Of a DNA stretch of 64,000 nucleotides, positions 17,976 through 27,550 are shown piece by piece. Where the stretch lies: NCBI GenBank assembly GCA_035575515.1, contig DATLXU010000114.1, forward strand, positions 1-64,000, written 5' to 3'. The notes beneath the pieces were generated by a model. It did no database searches and was not told the origin of the DNA. It worked only from the letters and a program-made list of their open reading frames with translations. Every line of letters begins with the position of its first letter. Position 1 is the stretch's first letter. The position numbers and the translations under genes were made by a program. This DNA is from DATLXU01 sp035575515 (GTDB taxonomy: Bacteria; Acidobacteriota; Blastocatellia; UBA7656).

Positions 17976-19223
17976 ATGAAACTGACGCTCAGGAAGTTGA
18001 TGCATAACTTAGGCGCGCTTACGGATCTCGGCTCCGAGATAAGCTCTACTCACAACTTTGAAGAAGTCATGCGCGCATCGCTTCACACACTCTTGGGAAC
18101 GCTCGCCATCCCGCGCGGCGCAATCGCTCGATTCAGCCATCGTCCTCGCCAGTTAAAGATAGTTGCTGCTAAAGGACTCGCAGGCGTGGTCGGAGAGCGA
18201 ATCGCGCTTGGTCGCGACGAGGCCGAACGATTCACCGAGCGCGGCAGGCCAATCGCGCTCGACGCGGAGCGCAACGGGCTTGCCCATTTCATCCGCCGCA
18301 ACAATGAATTGCTCAAGCGACTGCGGGTGCATACGTCTGTGCCTATGGTTGTGCGCGGCGAATTGATGGGCATGATTTTTCTTTCTGAAAAGTTCACGCG
18401 CGAAGCCTATAGCGATGAAGATATCGAGATAATCAACACCATCTCGCGCCACATCGGAATAGCTTTTTACAATCACCGATTGATGGTTTCGCTCAAGCGC
18501 AAGGCGGAAGAGAATCGCCGTTTGTATCGCGAAATGCGCCAGATTTATTACGACACGGTTCGCGCGTTCGGCGCGGCGATTGATTTGAAAGACGCTTACA
18601 CGAGCGGGCACTCAGACCGCGTGGCCAAATATGCTGAAGCCATCGCGCGCGAGATGGGCGTGAGCGGCCAGGAGCTTGAGTATATTAGCGTAGCCGGATA
18701 CCTGCACGATATTGGAAAGATCACTGTTGACCGCGCTATCATAAACAACCCGCGCCCGCTAACGGAACGCGAATTCAAAGAACTGAACAAGCACGCAAGC
18801 ACAGGCTACGAGATACTCTCGCACATTCGCCACCCCTGGGATGAGATTGCCTATATGACCAAGTGCCATCACGAAAAAGTTGACGGCACTGGTTATCCGC
18901 AAGGGTTAAAAGGCGACGAGATACCGCTCGGCTCGCGCATTGTCACGCTTGCCGATTCGTTCGACGCGATGATGACAGACCGCCCGTATCGCTCGCGGCT
19001 GCCGCTTGCTCAGGCGCTGTCGGATTTGCGACGCAACGCGGGCAAGCAATTCGATGCGAAGGTGATGGCGGCATTTTGCCGGTTGCTATTGAAAGAGATC
19101 AGCGGCTCGGCGCGCGAGCGCGTCATCCTGCCGATGATAGGAATCAAGTTTGATAAGCAGGAAGTTGTTCAAACATTGAATTCGATGATTGCTGAGCTTG
19201 ACGGTTACAAGCCTCAGGGATAA
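17976..19223 (+). CDS. GAF-HD-GYP protein, probable cyclic di-GMP phosphodiesterase
   Basis: A 415-residue cytoplasmic protein. A GAF domain (about 15-175) precedes an HD-GYP domain (about 200-400). The HD pair is His244-Asp245 in LHDIGK, and the GYP triplet is at 306-308 in HEKVDGTGYPQG. Further ligands lie in SGHSDRVAKYAE and LADSFDAM. HD-GYP proteins hydrolyse cyclic di-GMP to GMP, so with the upstream cyclase this cluster holds both synthesis and breakdown. The start at 17976 has GAGGAG eight bases upstream. A GTG at 17970 is an alternative. A hairpin follows the stop codon immediately. Confidence 0.9.
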   Translation: MKLTLRKLMHNLGALTDLGSEISSTHNFEEVMRASLHTLLGTLAIPRGAIARFSHRPRQLKIVAAKGLAGVVGERIALGRDEAERFTERGRPIALDAERNGLAHFIRRNNELLKRLRVHTSVPMVVRGELMGMIFLSEKFTREAYSDEDIEIINTISRHIGIAFYNHRLMVSLKRKAEENRRLYREMRQIYYDTVRAFGAAIDLKDAYTSGHSDRVAKYAEAIAREMGVSGQELEYISVAGYLHDIGKITVDRAIINNPRPLTEREFKELNKHASTGYEILSHIRHPWDEIAYMTKCHHEKVDGTGYPQGLKGDEIPLGSRIVTLADSFDAMMTDRPYRSRLPLAQALSDLRRNAGKQFDAKVMAAFCRLLLKEISGSARERVILPMIGIKFDKQEVVQTLNSMIAELDGYKPQG

Positions 19224-19257
19224 TGAAAGTAGAGGAGTATAGACCGTTCTGCTTTCA
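19224..19257. terminator. Bidirectional terminator hairpin
   Basis: TGAAAG-T-AGA pairs with TCT-G-CTTTCA around a short loop, filling the 40-bp gap between two convergent genes. The A- and T-containing arms could serve both directions. Confidence 0.6.
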
Positions 19258-19263
19258 TTCAAT

Positions 19264-22182
19264 TCACTGCCTGCCGAGTTTCTGATTCGCCTGATTGACG
19301 AGTTGGCGCGCCTGTTCGAGCTTCTCTCCGGCCTCGCGGTAGCGGCCTTCTGACATCAGCCGGTTGTAATCGGCGAAGGCCTGCTGCGCCTGTTGAATCA
19401 GTTGGGCGACGTTGCCCGGCAGCGGTTGCGTTGACGGCGCGGGCTGCTGGGCGGGCGGGGCCGGAGCGGGCTGCGGCTGAGCCTGCGCTTCCGTCGTAGG
19501 CGTAATTGGCGGCGCGGGCGCGGTCGGGTGCTGCGAAAGATCGGCTTTCAGTTTATTCAGGGCTTCATCGAAGCGGGTCCCTGTGGCGAGCCTGTCCTGC
19601 GTGGCAAGCACGACCTGGCGTAACTCCGGCAGCTTCGAGCCTGTGCCTTGCGATTGAAGGAAGAACGATTCAACGTATAGCAGCGAGTCGTCTATCGGGA
19701 CGACAAGCAGGCCGCCCCGCAATAGCTGCGAGCCGCTCGTGTTCCATAGCGTCATCAGCTTGGATAGCTCCGGGTCTTGATTCACTCGCGCCCGTATCTG
19801 CGCAGGGCCGTTTATAGTCTCGCGCTTCGGGAAGCTGAACACAGCCGTCTTGCCATAATTCGCGCCGTCGCTTCGCGCCGCAAGCCAGCCGATCATGTTG
19901 CTCCTGCCCGGACCGGTGGGCGTGAATGGCAACACGCTCACAAATTCAAGCTGAGGCTTTTCCGATATCGGCAACTGCATCAGCACGTGATAAGGCTGCA
20001 TGGGCTGGGCCTGCTGGTCCTGCTGCTGTGGCGCTTCCGCAGTCGCAATCGCCCACAGGTCTTCGTGATTGTAAAACGTCTGCGTGTTCTGCATGTGATA
20101 AAGCGTGTAGACGTTCGCCTGCACGTTCACAAGTAACGATGGATAACGAATGTGCGCAAATAAATCTTCGGGCATCTCGCTCGACGGACGATAAAGCGAT
20201 GGGAAGATGCCTTGATAGGCTTTGATTATCGGGTCGTCCGTATCATCGAAGACATAAAACTTCACGTCGCCGTTGTAAGCGTCAACGACTGCCTTGACCG
20301 AGTTGCGGATATAATTCACGTCGCGGTCGCCAATCTTGTACTCAGTCGAATATGGATAACGCTCGCTCGTCGTGAACCCGTCAATTATCCAATAGAGCTT
20401 ACCGTCGCGGCTTATGACAATATACGGGTCATCTTCAAACAAAAGATAAGGCGCAATGCGCTGCACGCGGTCGCGCACGTTGCGGTGCATCAGCACGCGG
20501 CTGTCGCTTGTGATGTAATCGGAAAAGAGCAGGCTCGTTCCGTCTCCGAGATAAAAACTCAGGGCCAATTGTCTGAAAAATCCGCCGACGGGAATCCCTG
20601 CGCTGCCTTCATAGACCGTGTACGACTCGGTATTGTCGGGCGCGGGGTAATCGAATTCAGGCGGAGTCGCGCCCTGCGGTTTCGTGCGGACGTAAACGTG
20701 CAAGTTCGTCTCTTCGCCGAAATAGATTTCCGGGCGCGTGATTCTTATATCGTTCGGCGCTTCGCTCTCGACGGGCATGTTCTTGAGCAGCAGGTGAGGC
20801 AGCCCTTCGGGCGTGAATTCGTTGACGGTGTTCATCGTCACGCCATAGCCGTGCGTGTAGACGAGATGCTGATTAATCCAGTTCTTCGACTGATCGGGCA
20901 GTTGATCCGTATTCATCTCGCGCGCAGCGAGAAAGACCTGCCTGAGCCGTCCGTTTATCTGATAGCGATCAACATCGGGCACGTTGAATTCGTAATAGGT
21001 GCGAATCTCCTGAATCTGGCTCAGCGTAGCTTGAAGCGCGCGGCGGTCCCACAATCGAACGTTGTCTAATGTCTCTTTATTCGCTTCGAGCTTTTCTACG
21101 GTGAGCGGAGTGACCTCCTGAACGGGCCGCTCCTCGAAGCGATCAATTGCAAACGCGTGGCGGGTCATCTCGATGTTGTGAGCGATGTAAGGCGATTCTT
21201 TCGCAAGCTCGTTCGGCTTGACCGAGAAAGAAAAGACCGCCTGCGGGATGATTGCTATGCCGATGATCCACACGACGGCGACAGCGCCCGCAAGCCAGAA
21301 GATCAATCGCGCTCGCCTCAACGACAGCGCGTTCACAACGAGCGCGATTGCTGAAATGATTAGCAACGCCGCAAGGATATTCATCGCCACGAGCCGGATG
21401 TTAGCGTCAGTGTAATTCATCCCGGTAAATATCTCGTGGCGCGAGTAGAGCAGGTCATACCGATTCAAATAAGTGTTGGCCGCAAGCGCGAGGGCAAACA
21501 GCGCGCCCGCGGCGCTAGTCGCAGTCGTCACGCGGCGGCGAGTGTCGGCTGTGGCTGTGCCGCGAAGCTTTTCGAGATACCAGACGTAGCTGGCGACTCC
21601 GGCGATGACTAAAAATAAGATCACCGCGAGCGTCGTAAACCATGACGTGATGGACTCAAGCACAGGCAGCTTGAAGAGATAAAAGCTGATGTTGTTTCCG
21701 AAGATCGGATCAGCAGTCGCGCCGCTCTGCGCGTTAGCATAGAGTGCGAATTTATCCCAAGCCGAAGACATGCCGATTGCTGCCATCAGCGCGACTATCG
21801 CAGACAGAACCCACACGCCGGGACGATAGAAGAACGGCAGGAAATTTATCTCGCGAATGTCCTGCACCGAAGTTATCTTCACGCGCGGTCGCTCAGTCAG
21901 TTCGGGCAGCACGCGATTCACCCATAGAAACGGCAACCGCATGATTAAAAATGTCAGGATGAAAAAGATGAGAAACAATAAGCCGCCGAGACGGAACTTG
22001 TACCAGTAGACGTCACTGTAGCCGAGCGATGAAAACCACAGCGAGTCTATATAAATCCTGGTGAACTGCGAGCCAAACAGAAAGACCGCTACTACGATGA
22101 TGACGGTGACGATGAGCCACGTTCTTCGCTTTCGCGGCGGCCTTATATCAATGATGTCGTTGAGGAAGGGGTCATCTTGCAT
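19264..22182 (-). CDS. UPF0182-family multi-pass membrane protein
   Basis: A 972-residue integral membrane protein of the UPF0182 family, whose function is unknown. The N-terminal third (about 20-330) has about seven hydrophobic segments, beginning WLIVTVIIVVAVFLFGS. A large soluble region follows (about 340-860) with family signatures such as YTHGYGVTMN and YFGEETNLHVYV. The tail (about 880-972) is rich in proline and glutamine, ending in a helical segment QLIQQAQQAFADYNRLM. Length and order match the family. It is transcribed alone, ending at the shared hairpin. Confidence 0.9.
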   Translation of the reverse strand: MQDDPFLNDIIDIRPPRKRRTWLIVTVIIVVAVFLFGSQFTRIYIDSLWFSSLGYSDVYWYKFRLGGLLFLIFFILTFLIMRLPFLWVNRVLPELTERPRVKITSVQDIREINFLPFFYRPGVWVLSAIVALMAAIGMSSAWDKFALYANAQSGATADPIFGNNISFYLFKLPVLESITSWFTTLAVILFLVIAGVASYVWYLEKLRGTATADTRRRVTTATSAAGALFALALAANTYLNRYDLLYSRHEIFTGMNYTDANIRLVAMNILAALLIISAIALVVNALSLRRARLIFWLAGAVAVVWIIGIAIIPQAVFSFSVKPNELAKESPYIAHNIEMTRHAFAIDRFEERPVQEVTPLTVEKLEANKETLDNVRLWDRRALQATLSQIQEIRTYYEFNVPDVDRYQINGRLRQVFLAAREMNTDQLPDQSKNWINQHLVYTHGYGVTMNTVNEFTPEGLPHLLLKNMPVESEAPNDIRITRPEIYFGEETNLHVYVRTKPQGATPPEFDYPAPDNTESYTVYEGSAGIPVGGFFRQLALSFYLGDGTSLLFSDYITSDSRVLMHRNVRDRVQRIAPYLLFEDDPYIVISRDGKLYWIIDGFTTSERYPYSTEYKIGDRDVNYIRNSVKAVVDAYNGDVKFYVFDDTDDPIIKAYQGIFPSLYRPSSEMPEDLFAHIRYPSLLVNVQANVYTLYHMQNTQTFYNHEDLWAIATAEAPQQQDQQAQPMQPYHVLMQLPISEKPQLEFVSVLPFTPTGPGRSNMIGWLAARSDGANYGKTAVFSFPKRETINGPAQIRARVNQDPELSKLMTLWNTSGSQLLRGGLLVVPIDDSLLYVESFFLQSQGTGSKLPELRQVVLATQDRLATGTRFDEALNKLKADLSQHPTAPAPPITPTTEAQAQPQPAPAPPAQQPAPSTQPLPGNVAQLIQQAQQAFADYNRLMSEGRYREAGEKLEQARQLVNQANQKLGRQ

Positions 22183-22196
22183 AGCGCAATAATAAA

Positions 22197-22226
22197 GGCA
22201 AAAGGGAAAAGGAAAAAGGAAAAATG
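22197..22226. repeat. 7-bp-period tandem repeat
   Basis: GGCAAAA, GGGAAAA, GGAAAAA and GGAAAAA follow one another with a strict 7-bp period in the 53-bp gap between the UPF0182 and hydrolase genes. This is one of several heptanucleotide arrays in the window. Confidence 0.6.
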
Positions 22227-22235
22227 GGCGGGTTT

Positions 22236-23228
22236 CTATTCCTGAAGCGCAGATTCGAGAAACTGCGCGACTCGATTGATGTACGTCTCTTTGTCTGATT
22301 GAAAAGCGTGGCCGTGAATGTCAGATTCAGGTCCGTCTACTATCAATAGATCGCGCTTGTGGCTTGCGCTCGCTTCGTAAAGTTTGCGCGCAATCTCAGG
22401 CGGCATTCTCGCGTCGTGCGCCGCTGCGATGAACATCGCAGGCCGCTCGCCTAGACGACGAACAGCATCAAGCGCATTGAGCTTCGACCCGTCAAAGTCG
22501 GCGCGCTGGCAGACGTAAAACCTTACGAGGTTCGCCATCGGAAAAGCTGGTAAGTGCAAAAACAATCGGACGTGATGCGCTGCGGTGTCTTCAAAGGTCA
22601 GGAAGGAACTGTCGGAAATCACCGCCGCGACCTCCTCAGTCTCAGCCGCTGCAAGCAGCGCGGCAGTCGCACCCATCGAGATGCCGAATAAAACTATGCG
22701 GTCGCTGCTGTCTATCTCTTCACGCAAAAAACGGACAGCCGCTTCTGCGTCGAGCCGTTCGTTGTAACCGAGGCTGACGCGCGCCGGGCCGCTCGCCCCG
22801 TGATTGCGCGAATCGTAAACGAGCGCGCCGTAACCCAACTGCCAAAGCCTCGCCGCGCGCTCTAGTAATTCGCGGCGCGAGCGAAACAGTCCGTGCGAAA
22901 AGATGATCGTCGCGTGTTTGTCGCCGCTCGGCATCAACCAGCCGCTTATTCGCACGCCGTCTGAAGTTGTGAACTGAACGTCGCGAAACTGCGCGCCGTA
23001 GTCTGCGGGCGTTTCAGTGAATCTCAAATCGCTTGAGCGCGTCCTTGCGTTCGTCACCTGCACGGCGAACCAGTAAGGGAACACGCCATAAACAAGAATG
23101 ATCAGGATTATGACGAGCGATATGACCACGCGTTTCAATATGCGAAGCCAGCGGCGAGGGCGATGATCTGGCTTGAGTTCATCGTTTTGATTCGGCCCGG
23201 CGTTTTCTTTTGCGGTTGACGGTTCCAT
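22236..23228 (-). CDS. Membrane-anchored alpha/beta hydrolase
   Basis: A 330-residue hydrolase of the BAAT/dienelactone-like superfamily. One N-terminal membrane anchor (about 31-52, VVISLVIILIILVYGVF) would hold the catalytic domain outside the cytoplasmic face. The nucleophile is Ser in FGISMGA, the oxyanion motif is FSHGLFRSR, and a late IHGHAF supplies the probable catalytic His. Substrate is unknown. Its ATG overlaps the stop codon of the upstream MFS gene by one base (TAATG), so translation is coupled and the two products may work together. Confidence 0.78.
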   Translation of the reverse strand: MEPSTAKENAGPNQNDELKPDHRPRRWLRILKRVVISLVIILIILVYGVFPYWFAVQVTNARTRSSDLRFTETPADYGAQFRDVQFTTSDGVRISGWLMPSGDKHATIIFSHGLFRSRRELLERAARLWQLGYGALVYDSRNHGASGPARVSLGYNERLDAEAAVRFLREEIDSSDRIVLFGISMGATAALLAAAETEEVAAVISDSSFLTFEDTAAHHVRLFLHLPAFPMANLVRFYVCQRADFDGSKLNALDAVRRLGERPAMFIAAAHDARMPPEIARKLYEASASHKRDLLIVDGPESDIHGHAFQSDKETYINRVAQFLESALQE

Positions 23229-24487
23229 TATTCATTCCTGTTGCGGTTCGGCTGAACGGTTTCGGCGCGCGGCTCTCTCATCATAAAGATACAAACTGCG
23301 GCGGCCATTGTCATGACTCCGCTGAAAAGCCCGACCGCATCGTAGCCGTATTTATCATAGAGCGCGCCGCTCGCCGCCGTCGCGACGGCGATGCCGATCT
23401 GTGAAGCCGTGTTGCGAACTGCCACGAGCGCGCCGCGCGCGTAGCTCGGCACAAGCTCAGTCGCCAAAGCTTGAAGCGGCCCCTGACGAAACGCAAACGC
23501 CATGCTTGCAATGAAGAAGCAAACAAAAAGCAGCGCGCCCCAGTTGAGTCTCGGTATCATAAACAACATAGGCGCGAGCGCAAGCGTGCTCAGTATTGAA
23601 AGCGCGCGCTTCCCGAATCTATCGGCGACCGCGCCTGCGACGACCGCGCCAATTACGAGCGCGAATCCGACGATAACAAAAAACAGATTTACACCTTCAG
23701 GGCTGAGCAGCAGAGTCTCTTTCAGCCACGAGCCTAGATAAAAGAAGAAGCCGACGAAGCCGCCCGATACGAAGAAGGCTGCGAAGATTGAAGCTACGCG
23801 CTCCGAGTTTTCAAAGACAATGCGAATGCGCTCGAAGCGCCGCGCGAGTCTCTCCGCGAGGTGCTGCTCTGCCATTTTGTGTTTATCCTCCGGCAGCAGC
23901 AGTGCGATTAGAATAAAAGCGATGAGCGAAACGACTCCGAAGAAAGCAAAGCTCACGCGCCAGCTTTGCCATTTCGCGATTTGATTGGCGACCGGAACGC
24001 CGATGACGAGCGCGCCGAAGTATCCGGCCTGCACTACGCTCATTGCAACGCCTCGACGATGATAAGGAAAATAATCTGCGACGTAAGCAATCGAGCAGGT
24101 TGAAAACGTTCCCGCCGCAAGTCCCGTGATAACACGCACCGCCGCGAGCGTTCCTGCATCCTTAATTAGCATGACAATCACGAGCGAAAGCCCGAACAGG
24201 ATTGAAGCGTAGAGAAGAAATCGGCGGCGGCCATAGCGGTCGGACATCGGCCCGATGAGCAATGCTGCGACGGCGGCGGCAAGCGCGTAGGCCGGGCCGA
24301 TTAACCCGCCGACTTCACCTTTGCCGTAGCCGAAATCTGCCGCGATGAGTGGCAGCAGCGGCGAGATCATCTGATTGTCGCTCGTGCCGAGAAAAAATAT
24401 CAGCAGGAGAATTGCCATCACGAGCGCGGCTCGCGGCGTTGACAGTTGCGCTTCAGCGGCGGGCGAATCTTTTTCCGGCGCGGTCAT
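23228..24487 (-). CDS. Major facilitator superfamily transporter
   Basis: A 419-residue inner-membrane transporter with twelve predicted helices. The MFS loop motif between helices 2 and 3 reads GPMSDRYGRRRF, and a second copy after helix 8 reads GAVADRFGKRAL. It is probably a drug/metabolite efflux carrier, but the substrate cannot be read. The start at 24487 (MTAPEKDSPAAE) is chosen because the frame upstream runs into a 7-bp repeat (24491-24560), giving a low-quality extension. It forms a two-gene unit with the downstream hydrolase. Confidence 0.88.
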   Translation of the reverse strand: MTAPEKDSPAAEAQLSTPRAALVMAILLLIFFLGTSDNQMISPLLPLIAADFGYGKGEVGGLIGPAYALAAAVAALLIGPMSDRYGRRRFLLYASILFGLSLVIVMLIKDAGTLAAVRVITGLAAGTFSTCSIAYVADYFPYHRRGVAMSVVQAGYFGALVIGVPVANQIAKWQSWRVSFAFFGVVSLIAFILIALLLPEDKHKMAEQHLAERLARRFERIRIVFENSERVASIFAAFFVSGGFVGFFFYLGSWLKETLLLSPEGVNLFFVIVGFALVIGAVVAGAVADRFGKRALSILSTLALAPMLFMIPRLNWGALLFVCFFIASMAFAFRQGPLQALATELVPSYARGALVAVRNTASQIGIAVATAASGALYDKYGYDAVGLFSGVMTMAAAVCIFMMREPRAETVQPNRNRNE

Positions 24488-24490
24488 TTT

Positions 24491-24560
24491 TGCTTGTCCC
24501 TTGTCTTTTGTCCTTTGTCCTTTGCAAATGACGAGTGACAAGGGACAAATGAGCAATGAC
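24491..24560. repeat. 7-bp tandem repeats arranged as a hairpin
   Basis: TTGTCCC TTGTCTT TTGTCCT TTGTCCT repeat with a 7-bp period, followed by TGACGAG TGACAAG GGACAAA TGAGCAA. The outer segments form a perfect 12-bp inverted repeat (24494-24505 with 24537-24548, TTGTCCCTTGTC). It lies between divergent genes, directly upstream of the MFS start codon. Confidence 0.7.
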
Positions 24561-24682
24561 TAACTTTGCGATGCTAGAGGAACGCCGAGCCGCATGTCAA
24601 CAAGCGCGTGTTGAACTGCGGCCTGCGTGGTAAAATCAATGCACACGATAAAGCGAGCGGCTCGTCGAGCAGGGAGGCCGGG

Positions 24683-25441
24683 ATGAAACTCACGATACTC
24701 GGATCGGGCACGGTTGTTCCTGACGGAGCGCGCAATTCCGCGGGTTACTTTGTCGAATTGGCGGATGCGCAAGTGATGATGGATTGCGGCGCGGGAACTG
24801 TTCACGCGCTCGCTCGATACAATCTTGCCTGGCAGCGAATGACTCACCTGTTCATCAGCCATTTTCACGTTGACCACGCCGGAGAGCTTGCATCGCTTTT
24901 CTTCGCATTCAAGCATGCAATGCGCGAAGCGCGAAGCGAGCCGCTCGCCCTGATCGGCCCGCGCGGGCTTGATCGCGTGATGAACGGACTCAGGCTGGCG
25001 TTTGGGGAGAATCTTTTCGAGCCGAAGTTCCCTGTTGAATTGAAAGTGCTCGCGCCGGGCGAGCGCGTTGAGATTGGAAAGAATGCCACGCTTTCTGTTC
25101 ATAAAACTCCGCACACCGATGAGAGCCTTGCTGTGAGAATTGAAAGCGACAACCGCACGCTCGGCTACACAGGCGATACGGATTATAGCGACGAGCTTGC
25201 GCGATTTTTCCGTGCTGCTGATATTTTGATTTCGGAATGTTCGTTCCGCGAGCGGCGCGAAGGCGTGCCGCACGTTTCGATTGACGACGTTCGGCGGATG
25301 GCCGCGCGGGCCGAAGTCGCGCGATTGATCGTGACCCATTTTTATTTTGACGTTGATGAAACGGAGTTGAAGCGGCAATTGCAGGATGGTTTTTCAGGCG
25401 AAGTAATAATTGGCCGTGATGGGATGATTGTAGATGTTTGA
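24683..25441 (+). CDS. MBL-fold metallohydrolase, RNase Z-like
   Basis: A 252-residue soluble metallo-beta-lactamase-fold hydrolase. The metal site is SHFHVDHAGEL with His60, His62, Asp64 and His65. Later ligands are in YTGDTDYSDEL, and VTHFYFDVDE follows near the end. The family includes tRNase Z and cyclic-phosphodiesterase relatives. Length is short for a full tRNase Z, so the substrate stays open. The start at 24683 has GGGAGG upstream and gives the usual MKLTILGSGT N-terminus. The frame is open to 24608 but that extension is not family-like. The YbaK gene follows by 38 bp and may share its transcript. Confidence 0.85.
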   Translation: MKLTILGSGTVVPDGARNSAGYFVELADAQVMMDCGAGTVHALARYNLAWQRMTHLFISHFHVDHAGELASLFFAFKHAMREARSEPLALIGPRGLDRVMNGLRLAFGENLFEPKFPVELKVLAPGERVEIGKNATLSVHKTPHTDESLAVRIESDNRTLGYTGDTDYSDELARFFRAADILISECSFRERREGVPHVSIDDVRRMAARAEVARLIVTHFYFDVDETELKRQLQDGFSGEVIIGRDGMIVDV

Positions 25442-25479
25442 ATGGTGAGCTTATCCATTCTTAGCAACGGAGGTGATAT

Positions 25480-25947
25480 ATGAGCGTTGCTGCAAAGCTG
25501 AAAGAATGTCTCGACTCGAACAACGTTCGCTACGACGTGCTGACTCACCCGCAGGTCTACACGGCGCAGGACACGGCGCAAGCCGTTCACGTTCCCGGCA
25601 ATGAACTGGCCAAGTCGGTCGTAATAAAAGCCGGTGACAAATATGCGCTTGCAGTGCTACCCGCGCCTCGCAAGGTAGACATTGAGCGGCTTCGCGGAAA
25701 GCTCGGAGCCGATGCTCGGCTGGCTCACGAGGATGAGTTTGTTCAGCTATTTCCCGGCTGTGAGATGGGGGCGATGCCACCGTTCGGCAATCTCTACGGG
25801 CTGGACGTTTATGTTGATGAATCGCTCACGCAGGATGACGAAATCGTCTTCAACGCGGGCACGCACGTTGACGCGATTCGGATGAAGTACGCTGATTTCG
25901 AGCGGCTCGTCCACCCGACGGTTGCAAATTTCGCGACGAGCAGTTAA
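25480..25947 (+). CDS. YbaK/EbsC-type aminoacyl-tRNA deacylase
   Basis: A 155-residue protein of the YbaK/ProX editing-domain family, which hydrolyses mischarged aminoacyl-tRNA in trans. The conserved lysine lies in ELAKSVVIK, and the FGNLYGLDVYVD segment and C-terminal FNAGTHVDAIRM are typical. A GGAGGTGA Shine-Dalgarno precedes the ATG. The amino-acid specificity (Cys-tRNA-Pro, Ala-tRNA-Pro or other) cannot be decided from sequence. Confidence 0.85.
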   Translation: MSVAAKLKECLDSNNVRYDVLTHPQVYTAQDTAQAVHVPGNELAKSVVIKAGDKYALAVLPAPRKVDIERLRGKLGADARLAHEDEFVQLFPGCEMGAMPPFGNLYGLDVYVDESLTQDDEIVFNAGTHVDAIRMKYADFERLVHPTVANFATSS

Positions 25948-26080
25948 GCATTCAAATTGCCGATAGAGACAGTTGCAGGTGATTTCTACTTGCCGCCTTC
26001 GCGGCGAGCAAATGGCAGAGTGTATGCCAGTTCATTATGACTACGGGTTGCAAGCAAAATAACTATCAGATCAGAAAATT

Positions 26081-27532
26081 ATGATTAAACCGATTCGCCC
26101 CCGCATCATCGCCACCCTGTGCATACTGCTTACGTTAATCGCACTGCCAGCGCAGGCGCAAAATCAGGATCAATCGCAGCCAGCCGCGCAGCCTCGTCGC
26201 GACGCGCACGTCATCATCATCTCAATTGACGGGCTTGTGCCTGATTACTACACGGAATCATCGCGGCTTGGGCTTCGCGTGACGGCGCTCACCGAGATGA
26301 AACTCGACGGCGCGTATGCGGATGGAGTCGAAGGAGTCTTTCCGTCAGTCACTTACCCTGCGCACACTTCGATCATCACAGGAGTACGGCCCGCCGCGCA
26401 TGGCATCTATCAAAATAGAATCTTTGAAGCGCCGACCGATCCGCAGACTCTTGAGTGGCATTGGTTCGCCAACGCTTTGAAATCAGAAACGCTCTGGGCA
26501 ATGGCAAAAAAAGCGGGACTCTCGACTGCGAACGTCGGATGGCCCGTGACCGTTGGCGCAGACATTGATTACAACGTGCCCGAAATCAAAGACCCGAAAG
26601 AAGACCCGCCTTCACCAAAACGAACTTTGCAATATTCGACTCCCGGTCTCATCGCAAAAGCCATCGGCTCAGGTTCGAGCAGCGACACAACGACAGACGG
26701 GCGGCGCGCAACCATCAGCGAATACATTATCAACACGTATAAGCCGAACCTGATGCTGATTCATTTTCTGGCTCTCGACGATGCGCATCACAAATACGGG
26801 CCGCGCAGCGCAGAAGCTCTAAAGACCGCCGAGCGAATGGACGGTTACGTCGCCCGCGTCATCGAAGCTGCGCGCAAAGCCGGGATATTCGACAAGACGA
26901 CTTTCTTTCTTGTATCGGATCACGGCTTCGCCGAAGTCAAGAAGAGATTCGAGCCGGGCGTAGTGCTTGTGAAAGAAAAGCTCATCACGCTTGACGCGAA
27001 GGGCAAGCCCGTTGATTGGAAAGCGACCGTTTGGGGAAGCGGCGGCTCGTGCGCGATAGTGCTGCGCGATGCGAATGATAAAGAAACGGCTGCTAAGGTT
27101 GAGGCTGCCTTTAACAAGATCGCGTCTGCCGACAACTCGCCGATTAATCGCGTGTTGAATCGCGATGACCTCAAGCGGCTCCGCTCGATTCCGACTGCGC
27201 ACCTGATGCTTGACGCTGCGCCGGGCTATGCGTTCGGCGAAGAACTGTCAGGACCGATGATTCACGAAGCGAAGGACTATCGCGGCACGCACGGTCAGTT
27301 GCCTACGCGGGCGGAGATGCGCTCGTCGTTGATTATTTACGGCGAGGGCGCGCGAGTCGGCGCGCGGCTTGCGCTTGCGCGAATGATTGACATAGGCCCG
27401 ACGGCGGCGGCGCTGCTCGGCTTGAGCTTCGCAAATGCTGAGGGTGTGCCGATAGCCGAACTCATCAAGCCCGGCTTGATTCCTCCACCCCCACCTAAGC
27501 AGAAAAAAAGCGATCAATCACCTCGTGATTGA
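26081..27532 (+). CDS. Secreted nucleotide pyrophosphatase/phosphodiesterase-type (alkaline phosphatase superfamily) enzyme
   Basis: A 483-residue exported enzyme of the type I phosphodiesterase/NPP family. A signal peptide spans about 1-26 (LIALPAQAQ). The metal site begins at Asp50 in SIDGLVPD. The nucleophile is Thr91 in FPSVTYPAHT. VSDHGF and RGTHGQ supply the remaining metal ligands. Such enzymes release nucleoside monophosphates or cleave phosphodiesters outside the cytoplasm. The C-terminus is proline-rich. A GNAT gene begins 18 bp downstream and is probably in the same unit. Confidence 0.88.
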   Translation: MIKPIRPRIIATLCILLTLIALPAQAQNQDQSQPAAQPRRDAHVIIISIDGLVPDYYTESSRLGLRVTALTEMKLDGAYADGVEGVFPSVTYPAHTSIITGVRPAAHGIYQNRIFEAPTDPQTLEWHWFANALKSETLWAMAKKAGLSTANVGWPVTVGADIDYNVPEIKDPKEDPPSPKRTLQYSTPGLIAKAIGSGSSSDTTTDGRRATISEYIINTYKPNLMLIHFLALDDAHHKYGPRSAEALKTAERMDGYVARVIEAARKAGIFDKTTFFLVSDHGFAEVKKRFEPGVVLVKEKLITLDAKGKPVDWKATVWGSGGSCAIVLRDANDKETAAKVEAAFNKIASADNSPINRVLNRDDLKRLRSIPTAHLMLDAAPGYAFGEELSGPMIHEAKDYRGTHGQLPTRAEMRSSLIIYGEGARVGARLALARMIDIGPTAAALLGLSFANAEGVPIAELIKPGLIPPPPPKQKKSDQSPRD

Positions 27533-27550
27533 TACTTGCATTAGAGAGTA

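Noticed and set aside
20212..21069. Open frame of 285 codons on the plus strand inside the UPF0182 gene
   Set aside because: It is antisense to a strong family match, has no ribosome-binding site and no recognisable protein. GC-rich codon bias keeps opposite frames open.
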